DNA of 64,000 nt from NCBI GenBank assembly GCA_963277665.1, contig OY728160.1:52312605-52376604 (forward strand), written 5' to 3'. This stretch comes from Viscum album. Its lineage: Eukaryota > Streptophyta > Magnoliopsida > Santalales > Viscaceae. Made by a program: the position numbers and the translations under genes. The notes beneath the pieces were generated by a model. That model was given only the letters and a program-made list of their open reading frames with translations. It was not told the origin of the DNA and did no database searches. The number at the start of each line of letters is the position of its first letter. Position 1 is the stretch's first letter. Below are positions 24,323 to 37,660 of the stretch, piece by piece.

Positions 24323-26209
24323 TGTTGTCATAGTGGGTGCACAGGACTCAACATGAACAATAATTTTGAATACCATTACATGTATAAGGATTTATATATA
24401 CTTGTATTTAATTAACTCTTACCATAACAGTGTTGATAGTTATTCATCATCTATTTAAATAGTAATGTACATAGATTATGTGTTGTATCAGAAGTTTATA
24501 GTAGTTCCTAAATATAATGAGAAGTTCAAGATACTATGACCATAATCTTAAATATATTTTTCATATGGTCTAAATAATCATACTAACATAAAACATATGA
24601 TGTTACACTATCAGGTATTGGGGGATCATAATCATTGATTATTGTCTAGTGAAGTTCAAATTTAGTGATCTCTAGTAGTGAGATAATGAGGACAAACCCA
24701 CCAATAGGAATGCCACATGTTGCAAGTGTCATTGGGTTTTCCAATATATGAAAATTTTTATTGGTCTCTAGGAATGAGATCATTATTAGTGTCTTCCATT
24801 TGACCACGTACATTGATTCAAGGAAAACCCCAAGTTAATGATATCGTGGTGAGGTAGTTTTTATTGGGTACGTCATTGGTTGTATGAAATTGAATGAATG
24901 ATCAAGATAGATTTTGTCACTTCTATGTTAAGCTAGAGATATCATGTGGACCTATGATGACAAGGATGGTAGTACCTTCATAAATCCATGGCCATGTTAA
25001 AAGAAGGTAAATACATCAAGTAAGGTCATGAAATAAATAAAGCAACCCATGGAATATGGCATGAGTGTGCATCATTCTTTATGATATATCTACATATAAA
25101 GAGATTATATTACACATTAAGTGTTCGAAGGTGGAAGTCATAACTATAACATTCTGTTTCTCCTTAGGGACCATGCTCAGTTACTAGACTCCACTTTTGG
25201 TATGAGGGTTCAACTCACTACTATTGAGATAAGGACCATGAGGGTTACCTACTTAGTGTTTCCACAAGTTCGACCTATTCTAATGAATATGATATTAGGA
25301 TGAAGTGGAACCCATGTACGGGGGCTGGTGAATGTCCGAGTTTAACTGATCACAATTAAAACTAATTCAATTATATTTTTCATGTTTAGAATAATCATTA
25401 TCGAATATTTTTCTCATGGTACTCATGCATTTTTTGATTATAAAAGTGAATATGATAAAAATATATTTTTTCGAATGAAAATAAGATGTTCAAGGATTTC
25501 TAAATTATTTTGAGAGTATATGGGACAATTTGATGGTTTTTATTTTGTCATGTAAAATTTTATAGTGTTAAAAGTGATTGGTAAAATATTTGTGACATTT
25601 AATAAATGCATTTTTATTAATTTATACATATTTGAAAAGTGCTAAAATGATGTTTTTACTTTCCACCGACAAAATTAAAATTTTAAAAAGTACAAAAAGT
25701 AAAAAAGATCATTTTATCCTCTTGAATTATAAGATTCTCTATTTTCACGATTTTTTAGAGATAATATCTCTTATCCTCTCCAATAAAGTTCATAGAGAGA
25801 TATTCTGGTAGGAGAACATGGTCAGATCGATCCCTCTTTCTTGATCGAGTCAGTTTTCTTTAGTCTATCAATGAGACATTTTAAATCTCATTGAGTTTCT
25901 GCACCAGGACCTAGAAAACAAAGATCAATGATCCTAGAATTATGGTGCACATGTGGATGATATATAAGAGGTCTAGTTTGGTTTTTAATAGCTATGACAC
26001 AATGAAAAAAAGTGAATAAAACTGACAAATTCAAATGAACGAGGTATGCTTCAAGATTTTGTTTTATTTTATTTTTTATGTTTATTTTGAATTACATGTG
26101 ATTCTTTTATAAATAAAGGTAAGGGGTTAATTGTATTCTATGTTTTTAACATGAATAAAAACCCAAAAATTATAAATTGTGTGTTCTTTAATGCTTCCTC
26201 TGTGTCACG
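24323..26209 (+). repeat. Element E 5' LTR
   Basis: Begins TGTTGTCATAGTG. It aligns throughout with 32,105-34,006, for example ACCATTACATGTATAA at both starts and TCGATCCCTCTTTC (about 25,827 and 33,629) in both. It ends near ...TGTGTCACG, 11 bp before the PBS. Confidence 0.75.
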
Positions 26210-26220
26210 TATTCCTTTAT

Positions 26221-26232
26221 TGGTATTAGAGG
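26221..26232 (+). promoter_or_regulatory. Primer-binding site of element E
   Basis: TGGTATTAGAGG, one or two changes from TGGTATCAGAGC (initiator Met tRNA), directly after the LTR. Confidence 0.6.
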
Positions 26233-26504
26233 TAATGTATAATTATTTATTTCAAAAACAATGATATTTTAAATAAATTTTAATTTATCTTGAATGGTGG
26301 TTTTGATATGATCCCAATACAACTGAGAGTGCACCAATATGTGTTTGTATCACCATGATATGGTTGATTGAATATCAATGTGTTTTACGTGAAGGTTTCC
26401 ATGAATATTAATGTTTTTATTTTGTTTTCTTTTTAATGGTGACAGTTGTGAAGGATCATTATCCATATTGTGATTTAAGCATGTTATGTGGTAACCAAAT
26501 ACAC

Positions 26505-26970
26505 TAGAAGCTTATTGGTGTAGTTCATTTCCAATAAATGATTTCCAAAGAAGCTTGTTTAATTAAATATATAAATCATTCCATGGAAGCGACTTTAAAA
26601 CATCCAAAAAAATATTGTCTAATTAAATAGAGAAATCCTCCCTTGTAAGCTAGTATAAATTTTCTCTTAAGATATTGTTTAATAAAAAAGAAAAAGCATC
26701 GCATGGAATCTAGTTTAATGCTTCCCATGGAAGCTTATTTAATTAAATAGGAAAATATTCCCATGGAAGCTAGCTTGAAGAATCTTAGAGAACTTATTTA
26801 ATTAAAAGGACAACACATCCCTTGAAATATAGTTTAAACCTTCTCAAAGAAGCTTGTTAAATTAAATAGGAATAGAATCCCATGGAAACTATTTTCAAGC
26901 ATCTCATGGAGTCTTATTTAATTAAAAATAAAAATATTCTCGTGGAAGCTTATTCAAAGATGCTAATGAC
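26505..26970 (+). repeat. Degenerate minisatellite, about 60-bp unit, about 7 copies
   Basis: Words of the form AAGCTTATTTAATTAAATAGG...CCCATGGAAGCT recur near 26,560, 26,620, 26,680, 26,738, 26,796, 26,858 and 26,918, a spacing of about 60 bp. It lies in the untranslated leader of element E, followed by two TA microsatellites. Confidence 0.7.
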
Positions 26971-26974
26971 ATAT

Positions 26975-27065
26975 TGATTATATATATATATATATATAAA
27001 GAACAAGAATTGTTTTGGAAGCTTATTATCATTTTAAATATATATATATATATATATATATATAA
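26975..27065 (+). repeat. Two (TA)n microsatellites
   Basis: Uninterrupted TA runs at about 26,979-26,998 and 27,038-27,062, separated by about 40 bp. Confidence 0.8.
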
Positions 27066-28250
27066 CATTTCCTTTAACTAGATACCCCATATTGGGCTAG
27101 AAAAATTCAGTCTGGGTCCGACCGACCTGACCCTTTTAACCCACCAATAGTCCTATATTAGTTTTCAAGTATCTTATTTAGGTCTAAATAGACCCAAAAA
27201 AATAATAAATTAAATTTAATTGTTTAAAATTTGATAAAATTATTTTGTGTGTTGTGGGACATATCGATATTTAATTGAAATTATTTTATTGTATGTTACC
27301 GCATTAAAAATACCCTCGAGTTGAATTTTAGAAAATTTAAATTTTACTTATAAAATACAATTGTATGTCAACTGATCATGAGACAAGAACAACCCATGCT
27401 TGTTTGGTTTTTTTATTTATTAGTTCTTTGATTTAATTATTTCATTTACATTTTATAAAACGTAACAATTATTTTTTTTGATGATCTGTGCATCGTCTCT
27501 CCATCTTTAAATTGAATAAGGGATTTTGTGTCAAAATTTATGTGAAAAAATTTTAATTTCGCATACTAAGTTCCCTTCACCTGCGTGTGAGTATAAATTG
27601 TCAAGATACAAGTAGTTCATGGTTATACAGTTTGAGTTGGGAGCCAACGTAGACAAAAAAAATCTATTCATTGGAGTTTCGGGTGCTACAATTCACATCT
27701 GGTATTGACCTAATGAATTCCCCTAGGGTCTCAGTTTATCCATTATTTTCTTGATGGATAAACCAATAGTTAATGGATCATGATCATGTGATTATTTATT
27801 TATTTTTATCATGTTCATGGTTTATTTTTTCTGTGATATGTATTTATTAAACAAGATCACATAGTATAATAATAAACAAGCATTAAGAGATAAAATGAAC
27901 ATATATGGTGAATGTGAAATATTTAAAATCATTGTTAATTTGAGAGTGATATAACATATAGTAATAATGTTAAATATAAAATAATTTCATTCACTAATTT
28001 TAATTTATCAAATCCCTCAAACACAATATTATGTCGTTAATGCCTTATATCAATAAAATTTGAGAAAAACTGAGTGTATGGGGTGCTCGATCATTTAATG
28101 TTGAGGGTACCTCCTCTTACCAGAGAGTTATTCTGAGAGTGGTGGGTTGACTGAACTAATGTTGGGAACAGTGGGATATCTAATTCTATCTTTTTGAAAC
28201 ATTAGAAGAAAAGAGTTGATCAATGAAAAGTAATTATTTTCCATAGATAG
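27066..28250. other. Element E leader, no recognised gene
   Basis: A short GC-richer patch (GGGTCCGACCGACCTGACCC near 27,115) and a PBS-like TCTGGTATTGACC at about 27,700 stand out, but neither is part of a structure I can close. Confidence 0.3.
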
Positions 28251-28269
28251 GACTCCATTCAACAAAATA

Positions 28270-28430
28270 AGGGGCCATGAGTTAATGTGGTTGGCCAGAT
28301 TAGTCACTACCTTGGACTCTCCAGGAAGTGGTGTATCCATAGCCTGTAGACTTTTACTATATGTTAAAGTATCATTTCCTCTTGAATACTCAAGAAACAA
28401 AGTATTCCAATTCCAGTAAGTAGGGTTCCA
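28270..28430 (+). pseudogene. Possible copia gag remnant in element E
   Basis: One plus-strand frame reads ELMWLARLVTTLDSPGSG then LEYSRNKVF. The pattern resembles the copia gag core (FNxLVxxLxSxG...LLxSLPxxY). The match is weak and no zinc knuckle was found. An open stretch of 122 codons on the other strand (28,128-28,496) looks like an antisense shadow. Confidence 0.3.
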
Positions 28431-28499
28431 ATTATTTTGATAAAATAGTGTGATAAATTTAAAATTAATAATTTTAAAGTGTCCAATTGTAATCAAGAT

Positions 28500-31400
28500 A
28501 AAAGTACAATCTGCTAGATTATATTTTTTTAAGAAATGGAATGAAATATCACTAGTACACTGTGATAAATAATGGAAAAATAAAATGGCTTATCAAACAT
28601 GAATTTATAAGAGTAAGATAGGTTCTTGTGCAAGGTAATATGGTATTGACAATTTAATGTTTTGGTGTCCCCAAATAACTTTTAAGTTACCTCATGAAGC
28701 ATGAGTGCAAAAATTCTTACAATAGGCTCATGTATTCTACAAATGATTATTATTTTATAATTCTATCATAAATGTATGATGTAATTTATTGATATAACAT
28801 TAGAAAATATATTATTTTACATGTTTTTTCATCTTTGAAAAGTTTTCTAGGAGAAACAGAAGCACAAATATGAATATGTAATGATTATATTGGAATTATG
28901 TTAATTGAAAGAAAGATCATGATATTTCAATAGAACATATTCAATTATTAATTTCAACCATTTTCACTAATTTCATTTATTATTACCAATAGAATATTAT
29001 GAAGAAAAATAGTTTTTACCTTCTAGGTAAGGTTATTTATGAAATAAGCACTTAGAGAGAGCTCAATCAATAGTTCTTATGGTGAAAAAGTTGAAATAAA
29101 AGAGTGACAAGGCCAATGAAAATCGTAAAGTCAAAGGAACATTTGATATGTACTTTAAGGAAATATTTATTGAATAAAAGGTTGTTTATGTCTCTTATCA
29201 TGACATTTATCTATTGGAGTTTAAATTAAATGAACTGAATTGAAGAAGAAAGTATGAACTTCTACGTGAATATTCATCAAATAAAAGTATTGTTTCAGTT
29301 TTACTTTTTGGGTATTAAATACAATATTATTTTCAAATATTTGTATTTATATATATTAATGATTAAAGTAAATAAACAATACTAAATGTAAGAAGTGTTC
29401 TCCAAGCATCTGAGAAAAGAGATTCCAAAATCAATGGTGAGATGTACACAACTTCTATATTATCATGTTTATTGATTGATGTTGATCATTTGGAGTATCA
29501 CATAAAACATTAATCTCAGGTTTCCATTGGCCACAAGGATATATTGTTCTATTTTTAGAATGGATTTTGTTTGTGGTGTTGAATAATCGTGTCATATTTT
29601 AGTGATACATGAATCATTTGAAATAAAAGATGAATATAAAATATAAGACTAATATAACTAGTTGTTGAAAGAAAATACATTGTAAAGAAAAGATAAATAG
29701 TTGCAAGGGATATATCTAGTATGATATTATACTCTTAGAAGATAAAAACCTTAGGTACTATCAACATAATAATAAACATTGTTCAGACCAAGAAACCATT
29801 ACAAATAAAGGTAATCCAAAAATCATTCAGAACTAGTTCAGCTTGTTAAGTATACATCATTAGATTTTGTTAAGAATTTATGGAATGTAAAATTGTGGTA
29901 GCCCATATGCTTGGTCATAATATATTATAATTTTTAGATAGTCTATCAAATAATATCTTGACCAAGAATTCATCAATCAGTATAATGTAGCGATGTGAAA
30001 TTCCTAAACGCACATTAACTTATACACGTCAAAGAAATTATGATAATAATGTGGATTGATGATGAGTCATACATGTTATAATTGATAAATGAAATTTAGT
30101 GTAAATAAATTCCTAAATGCGCATTTCTTTATACACATCATATTCATGATGTTTAAAAAAGAAGCATCAATGTTAAAACTCGGGCACTACAAATACATAA
30201 ATGATTAAAAACACGATTTTTAAATAAAGATGTTATCCCATAACCATATGTCAACTGTCATGAAAAACAGATATCATATGAGATAATGTATGATGGAAAT
30301 TCTTTATGTCATAAGATCTTTTTTAAGATTCAAAGATTTTGTAAAGATATAAACAATATTGCATCAGGAAAAAACACTATGTGCATCTATAATAATCATC
30401 CTATGGTTTTCTAAGGATAATACCCAAATCCATTAGATATAAATGTAAAATTAATGTTATATACTATATTTCTATAAAAGGGTTCACATCTATATTTGAG
30501 ATAGTTGGAGAAACATTAACTTGGTTTTATCCAATGATTGAGATGCACAAGTAATTTGCATAGGAACAAGTTTCACATGAGCATGCAGAAAAAGAATATT
30601 CTATAAATGCATACTATGTAGGAAGGATAAAACCATGGTGATGATTTTATATTCACTGTTTTTAGTGATACATTATTCACTAAGAATAATTATTCCTAAA
30701 TGTAGTATATGGAAATTATTTAATAATAATATTACAAAATGAAATTCAATAATAGATTCCATGTATCATAGTACAACATGCTTACTCATTTGAATACTTT
30801 GTTAGGTATTCAAATGATAGTATACATGGATGGTATAAGTGTGGTACTAATAAGGTGTGATAGGTTGTATCATGTCATTTGTCATAAATAAATTTTCTTT
30901 ATACTTCCCATAGCTAATTTGTAAAATCATTTTATTGTGAATTAGATGTCAAGACCACCAATCATTGTATATTTCCTATATGATGCAACCACAAAAGGAT
31001 GGTGACATCATAGAATTCTAATACGGGTTCATGTTACTGATATCCATTTTAGGATTAACGTAAGAAACGAGATCATATAATATTCATTTTTAATGAATCT
31101 TTTTCATGTGTCTACTAGAGGATAGTGAGAGCATCAATGATTTCCATTTAAAATATATATATTAAAATATGGTATACTACTTTCGGTATTATACTTAGTT
31201 AAGAACAAAATGTAAAATAACACTCCAATGATTAACTTAATGTAGAAATAAGAGATATAGGGAAGGAGGTTTAATGAGTTATATTTAATGATTTCTTAGA
31301 CCTAGTAAATCGTACATATACTAAAATACTATAAAACAAATGCTGGAAGAATTTGATAAAGAATTTTTTACTAGTGTCACATGCTATATATATATATCTA

Positions 31401-31680
31401 GTTATACATGTCAAGGAAATAAGATGATATTAACATCATGATATTAATTTCATATGATTCTGTGATGGATTAACCACACATTCCATGATATATACAAGAC
31501 TTGATATTACCAAGATATAATTTTTTATAGGAAAATTTTAGTTGTATCGAGGAGAACTACAAGGGAAGTAGTCAGAACTATCTGATTGTACTTGAGCATG
31601 TACAAATGATATGTACCTCCTATTTGGAGAATAAAGGATACTAGTTTTTAGGGGATAGAAAATAGTCTTCCTAGGATAAG
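28500..31680 (+). pseudogene. Element E pol region, too decayed to read
   Basis: Position between gag and the RNase H tail implies integrase and reverse transcriptase, but I could not find a YVDD box or a GLKQA-type motif in any frame. A phrase near CCTAAACGCACATTAACTTA (about 29,996) recurs about 110 bp later as CCTAAATGCGCATTTCTTTA, a local duplication. Confidence 0.35.
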
Positions 31681-31689
31681 TTTGATTTA

Positions 31690-32070
31690 ATATCACAATT
31701 AGGATAAGGTAATGAGTATGACAATATCATTCAAGAATGTGGTATCCATATCGTTAAATACTAAGTTTGTTGCATTATCTAAGGTACGCAAGAAGTAGTG
31801 TAAAATATGCAATAATTTTTTGAAGTTCTTGTAATCACACATAGTATGTAATGTTTTATCACAATGATAATTATATTACTAGTACTAGACAAAATTTCAT
31901 GTTTTTATAGTGTAAAAAAGTGATAAACTCTAGTATTAAATCTCCTGAGTTTTTCTCAAAGAGATAAGGTTGTGTATAGAAGAATATCCATGTAGTGGAA
32001 ATTTGGAAGTCCCTTGACTAAAGCCATATCTCAGCAGAAATATGATCTTAATAATGTGAGAGCTAACAAG
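31690..32070 (+). pseudogene. Element E RNase H and C-terminal pol relic (Ty1/copia)
   Basis: A frame at about 31,760 reads NTKFVALSKVRKK, corresponding to the copia RNase H segment CVALSTTEAEY. About 240 bp on, SPLTKAISQQKYDLN corresponds to the ADPLTKxLxxxKxxxH end of copia pol. About 45 bp later come the polypurine tract and 3' LTR, the expected order. Stops and small indels disrupt both pieces. Confidence 0.65.
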
Positions 32071-32096
32071 GATAGTTTGAAAGTAGGATCTCATTC

Positions 32097-32106
32097 AAGT
32101 GGGGGG
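32097..32106 (+). promoter_or_regulatory. Polypurine tract of element E
   Basis: AAGTGGGGGG immediately before the 3' LTR, the characteristic copia form. Confidence 0.7.
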
Positions 32107-32329
32107 TTGTCATAGTGCATGCCTTAGACCAATGATGAATAATTCTTTTGATTACCATTACATGTATAAATATTAATAAATACATATATTTATTTAATTC
32201 TGAAAATAATAGGGTTGAGATTTTTGAATCTACTATTTACATGGTAATGTCTTTAGATTATGTGTCGTATCAAATGGCTATAGAAGTTTCTAGTTATAAT
32301 GAGAACCTCAAGATACCATCAGTATACTC

Positions 32330-32371
<42 letters not shown>

Positions 32372-34006
32372 TATGATCTAGATACATTATATTGATAGGA
32401 AATATATGATGTTTTACTATCTGGTGTTGGGGGCTCATAAGCATTGAGACTTCTTCCTATGAAGTTTGTACTTGGTGATCTCTAGTTGTGAGATCATGAT
32501 GATAGACCCACCAGTAGAAACACCACATGTTTCAGGTGTCAGGAGTTATTACTATCTACAAACTTGTGTACTGGTCTCTGGACTTGAGATCATTATTAGT
32601 TTGTGCCATTTGATCATGTACTTTGATGTAAGGTGAAAACCATGTTTATAGTATCATGGTGAGGTAGTTTGTGTTGGTTGCATCATTGGTGGCATAGTAT
32701 TCGTTGAATGAACAAGATTGATTTTCCAAGGTGAGGAAGATATATCTCATGGGCCCATGTAGTGTGGAATGGTAGTACATTCATAAATACATGGCCATTT
32801 TACAAGAAATATAATCCATAGAGTAAGGTCACGAAATATATAAATCAATAAAATGATGATGACATGAGTGTGAATCCTTCTTTATGAGATATCTACAAAC
32901 AAATATATTATATTGTACTGTAAGTGTTCACAAGAGGAAGTCATAGATATGAAAATACTTATCTCATTATGGGTTATTATGGGTATCTAGACTCGGCTCT
33001 TGGTATGTGGGTTAGACTCACATTTATTGAGATAAGGACCTAGAGGGTCACACACTCATTGTATCCATATGTTCCACCTATTCTAATGAATATGAATATA
33101 TGATGAAATGGGACCCATGTGTGGGGGCCAGTGAACATCCAAGTTTCATTGATCACAATTAAAACTAATTAAATTATATTATTCATGTTTAGAAAAATCA
33201 TTATTAGATTTATTTGTCATAGTAGAAACAAATTGTTTGATCATAAAACTGAATATGATGAAAATAAAAAATTTCAAATAAAAATTTGATCTTAAATGTT
33301 CTTTAAATTATTTGGAGAGCATAAGAGCCGAGTTATTCGTTATTATTTAATCACCAAATAGTTTATAGTGTTAAAATCGTGTGATAAAAATTTTGTGGCA
33401 TTTATAACAATTTTATTAAGTCATAAATGTTTGAAATGGTATTAAATGAATGTTATTACATTCCAGGGACCAATGTAAAATTTTGGGAAGTATAACCTAT
33501 GTATAAATTCTCATTTTAGCCTCTTGAATTAGAAGATCCACCATTTTCATGAATTTAGAGAGATAAAATCTCTTCCCCTCTTCAATCAAGATCTTAGAGA
33601 GAGATTCTAGAATAAGAACTTGGTCGGATCGATCCCTCTTTCTCGATCAAGTCTGCATTCATTAGGCGATCGTAGAGACAACATAATGCTCTTCAATTTC
33701 CTGTGCTAGCACCTAATAATCATAGATCGAAGAATCTGGAATTATGGATCTCATGTAAACAATCTAGATGATTTCTAGTTTTTCATCTTACAACAACAAC
33801 ACATCGATAATGAGTGAATAAAACTGAAGACATCAAAAAAATGAGGTGAGGTTGAATTGGTTTATTGCAATTTTCATAATTAAATCGAATTACATTGTAT
33901 TATTTTTGAAATTCTAGAAAGGGTTTAACTGTATTTTATGTTATTAACATGAATTAAATTCAAAAATTTTAAATTATGTGTTATTTAACGCTTCTGTTGT
34001 GCCCCA
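32105..34006 (+). repeat. Element E 3' LTR
   Basis: Starts GGTTGTCATAGTG (5' LTR: TGTTGTCATAGTG) and ends ...GTTGTGCCCCA. It includes a TA microsatellite at about 32,335-32,369 that the 5' LTR lacks. Confidence 0.75.
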
Positions 34007-36210
34007 GATTCAATCAAAAGTCACACCATCTCACACCATACTCTTAAAGAATTTGATGGTTTAGAAATATTAGTATTTATATTTTTTTAGGGAATAATGA
34101 ATATATTTAAATACTATTATTATTACTTTGTAAATGATTTATATTTTTACTCAATAAAACATGAATAATATTTTTGGATAATATTGACATTAAATTAAGA
34201 AATCAATTTTTATGAATTAATGAATCTGTTAATTAACTAATATATTATTAAAATATTATTAATAAATAAATTTTATTAGATATAAATGTGCTTTTATTTT
34301 TTATGAAGTCAAATGTAATTTTTATAGGAGTTCAAAAAATGTTATAGAAAAAAAAAACATGCCATTTTCAATAAATATGGTTTTATTTATTTTAAAATTG
34401 AAAATTAAAATATTTAGAAAATTATTTAGATAAATTTAATATTATTTTTTGAATATGGATGATGAAATTATCAAAGGGTGGTTTTTTCATATTTTTCTGA
34501 AACAATCAAATTTTCTGAAACAATCAATTTTTGGATTAAAATCTAAATAATATATAAATATAGTTTTGTGTTTTATGACATTAAAATGACCCAAACGATA
34601 CATACTATGTAATATAAATACGATTAAAGACAAAATATATGTTTTAAATTAAAAATAATGTGATTTTTAATTTCTATTTTTAATCCATTATGAATCCACC
34701 AATACATATCGTATATTAAATGATTTTAAATTCATTTTTTTAAGAGTGTGACTCACTTCCACAAAACAAAGGGTAATATTTTATTAATAAAAAAATTGGT
34801 CGTATAAATAAATAAAAACCACTTCCTTTTTTCTAATACCATGATAAAACCATAGGATTTGTGGTTTTTTTGGATATTTTATTATGTAGAATCCAAAACC
34901 AAAATAATAATTAAATCTCTTGCTTTTCATATATATTCCCATAAAATATACTATTTCACTTTACTAAAACTATTTTCAAAACGTCAGTACTCTATACCCC
35001 ACTCCGAAGAGTCTTACCAAGGTGCCCTAATATTTTAATAAGAACCTCTCAAGCCTTTGAAGTCACACACTCAAGTAAGGGATATTCCACTCTCTTATTT
35101 TATCAAGAACACCTTCTATGTTGTGTATTTTAATTTTTTTTTCTTAGGACGGGACATGATATTGCATATCCATATTAACGTAAATATTATTTTTAATTTA
35201 TTAGATCTTCTTTCCACTGTCATTATGCCTCCCATGATCATTTATGTAAAACTGTTACAATTCCATAATTTCTTATTGATTCTTTTCACTATTCATGTTT
35301 CTTCATTACCTTATGCCCTCTATTTCCAAATTTATAAGGAATGGATACTCTTCTCCATTTACCTTTAAATTCCCATTGTATGTCCAATTTTTAGAGACCC
35401 CTTTTTATCTAATCAACAATTTTTATGAAATTTTATGTAACTTCATTGTGATGATGAAATTTTACCAGAATTTTCCATGCCAAAAAAAATGTGTAGTGAA
35501 TACTGTACCTATTTTTATATCAATGGGATTCACATTTATGAACATATAATTATTTATTAGGGAAATACATGTATTGTATACGTATTTCTCAATAATGTAA
35601 TAAATTATTATGATTAATGAATCCATGTCATATAATCTATGTGGCACACTTAAGCCTGAAAATAAAATGATTCTGATAGGTGCATCCAGATCACACTCAA
35701 ATGCATTGGGTAATGTTTAGTATCATTATAATCTAAGTTGGTAAAGGAGTGTACATGATTACTTTATGGTACTTTTTTCACCATGATGTATTTGTCGTTT
35801 ATCCATGTCTAATGTTCATGATTCATAGTTTATATTTATTTCTCATTTACCATGTTATGATTATCATTCTATATCATGCCTTTTTGATTTAAGTTTCTTT
35901 CTTCCCTCATTGATATTATTATTAAATAACATGTATCGCTTATTCCTTATTTATTCCCTTACTAGGTGTTTTTTCTGACCCCATTCTTACGTATTTCCCC
36001 AGTTTATCCCATGAACTTTTATGTTTGATGGAGTATATTGAGTATGTTATGGTAGTTTCCAATGCAGATGTTGTATTCCCTATTTTATGTTATTTTGTAA
36101 TGTACCTAATTTCAAATGACACTATACTAATTGACGGGGTGGGTTCAATTAACCATATTATTATGTAATAACGCAAATATTAATGTGAATTAAATCACAT
36201 TCTTGTTATA
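34007..36210 (+). repeat. Element D 5' LTR, piece 2
   Basis: Aligns with 52,842-55,047: the AAGAGTGTGACT block at 34,742 against 53,582, the TTTATTATGTAGA block at 34,878 against 53,719, and TATTCCCTATTTTATGTT at 36,072 against 54,914. Ends ...CTTGTTATA, followed by the PBS. Confidence 0.8.
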
Positions 36211-36212
36211 GT

Positions 36213-36224
36213 TGGCTTTATAAG
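36213..36224 (+). promoter_or_regulatory. Decayed primer-binding site of element D
   Basis: TGGCTTTATAAG in the place where TGGTATCAGAGC is expected, one base or so after the LTR end. Confidence 0.4.
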
Positions 36225-36979
36225 AAAAAATCATTTATTTTTGGGAGTAGGATTAGAAAAATCTACTGAAAGCCTAACGGATAAAAATATGTATAAGAAT
36301 TAATAACTAATATTTTTAGTATCATGTATTTAGTTGATAGATAACGTATATACCTATCAATATAATACATGTTGAAGTGGTTCTAGAACAAATATTGCTA
36401 AGAGTAACAATGCTGACAAGGTGTCTTGGGCCTCACTCATGGTAACATAGTAAAAGATAATGGAACTTACAATGCATATTATTTGACACTCTTGATGGAT
36501 ACTTTTTATGAAATTCATCATCTAATTTGTGAACCATTCTTAAAAGAAAAAATAATATATCAAACTATGTTAGAAAATAGATCATGGATAACATAGATTG
36601 AAGTCTAGAAATTCATAAGTTAGGGAAATACATTTATTTTATAAGATATACCTTTAATATCCTTATATTACCCTTTATTTTTTTAATAGATTAATTTACT
36701 CATTCCTAATATTCCACTAATTCTAGATAATGATCGGAAATAAGATTAATTGTGTAAAAAATCAATGAAACAGTCAATGTGATGGCTTCTCTAATGAGAT
36801 AACCAATCCTATGGGAGCAGGAATCACAAATATTTTCATGATAAACTCCCACCTAAATGAGGTTATTAATAGAAAAGTAGATGAGGATGAGTGCACAAAC
36901 CCCTATAAGAGAGAAAAATTCACAATAATGGGAATCATGCAATAAAATCATCCTACTTTCCAGGGATAATCCAATCACT

Positions 36980-37660
36980 TAATCACGGAACAATGGATCA
37001 ACTCTGCTGAGATGATATTCTCCATCCTTCAATGTTCTGAGAAAATAAAGGCTATACTGGTTTTTTTTATATGGTGGGAGAACTTTATCTATGGTGGAAA
37101 TTTATCATGAATACAAATCCTTACAAATAGATTGATGGGATGGAGTGGATGGAATTTTGGTAAATATTTTTCAATTAATATTTTCCTCACACCGTCTGAC
37201 TTAAAATGGAAAGGGATTTCCTCTCCCTTAAACAAAATGATAATGAATGTATTGGGTAATATAAGGAAAAACTCATAACACATACATGATCTGCCTTCAT
37301 ATTTCTCATTATACCCGAATTCAAGGCTCACCGATTCATTAGTGGGACAAATCCTAGTTTAAGAAAAGCCTTGGTGATTTATGAATTTGATAGATATAAG
37401 GAAATTGTTTGGTGTTACTTAAATGATGAAATGGATATCGCAGAATCACATGGGTATTATGGGGATAATAAGTGGAATGTGGTTTAAAAAATTGGAAGTA
37501 TGATGGATAAATCTAATGGTTCTAATAAACTTCATCACCCCATTGTTAATGGATTGGAAAGAAGAACCATGGAAATTTCCTAAGGGGGGTAAAGATATAA
37601 TTTTGGTGTGGGAAGGAAGGAAACCTAGCTAAAAATTGTTGATTGGAGAAACCTGCTAAT
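36980..37660 (+). pseudogene. Element D gag relic (capsid and decayed zinc knuckle)
   Basis: Plus-strand frames read EQWINSAEMIFSILQCSE (about 36,988), a MEWMEFW...YFPHTV...KMERDFLSLKQ stretch (about 37,140-37,230), and RFISGTNPSLRKALVIYEF (about 37,331). All correspond to the gag of element B (EQWISTTEK, MEWDEFK, FSGLKPSLRRAL) and to plant retrotransposon gag domains. A decayed knuckle-like stretch follows near 37,590-37,650. There are several stops and frame changes. Element B is inserted about 50 bp later, splitting the gag-protease region. Confidence 0.75.

Larger units (their letters stand above)
24323..34006 (+). mobile_element. Element E: decayed Ty1/copia retrotransposon
   Basis: Two LTRs of about 1.9 kb (24,323-26,209 and 32,105-34,006) flank a 5.9-kb internal region with a PBS, a faint gag, an RNase H tail and a G-rich polypurine tract, all plus strand. 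It interrupts the 5' LTR of D. The flanks are AATTT (24,318-24,322) and GATTC (34,007-34,011), two transitions apart, and D's 3' LTR shows the empty site as AATTC at 52,842-52,846. The Ty1/copia call rests on the GTGGGGGG tract before the 3' LTR and the SPLTKAISQQKYDL segment. Confidence 0.75.

Noticed and set aside
27695..27712. A second primer-binding site (TCTGGTATTGACC) in element E
   Set aside because: A better site follows the 5' LTR directly at 26,221 and no LTR edge could be shown before this one.
28128..28496. 122-codon open stretch on the minus strand in element E
   Set aside because: No family resemblance, and the plus strand here fits a decayed copia gag, so it is most likely antisense noise.
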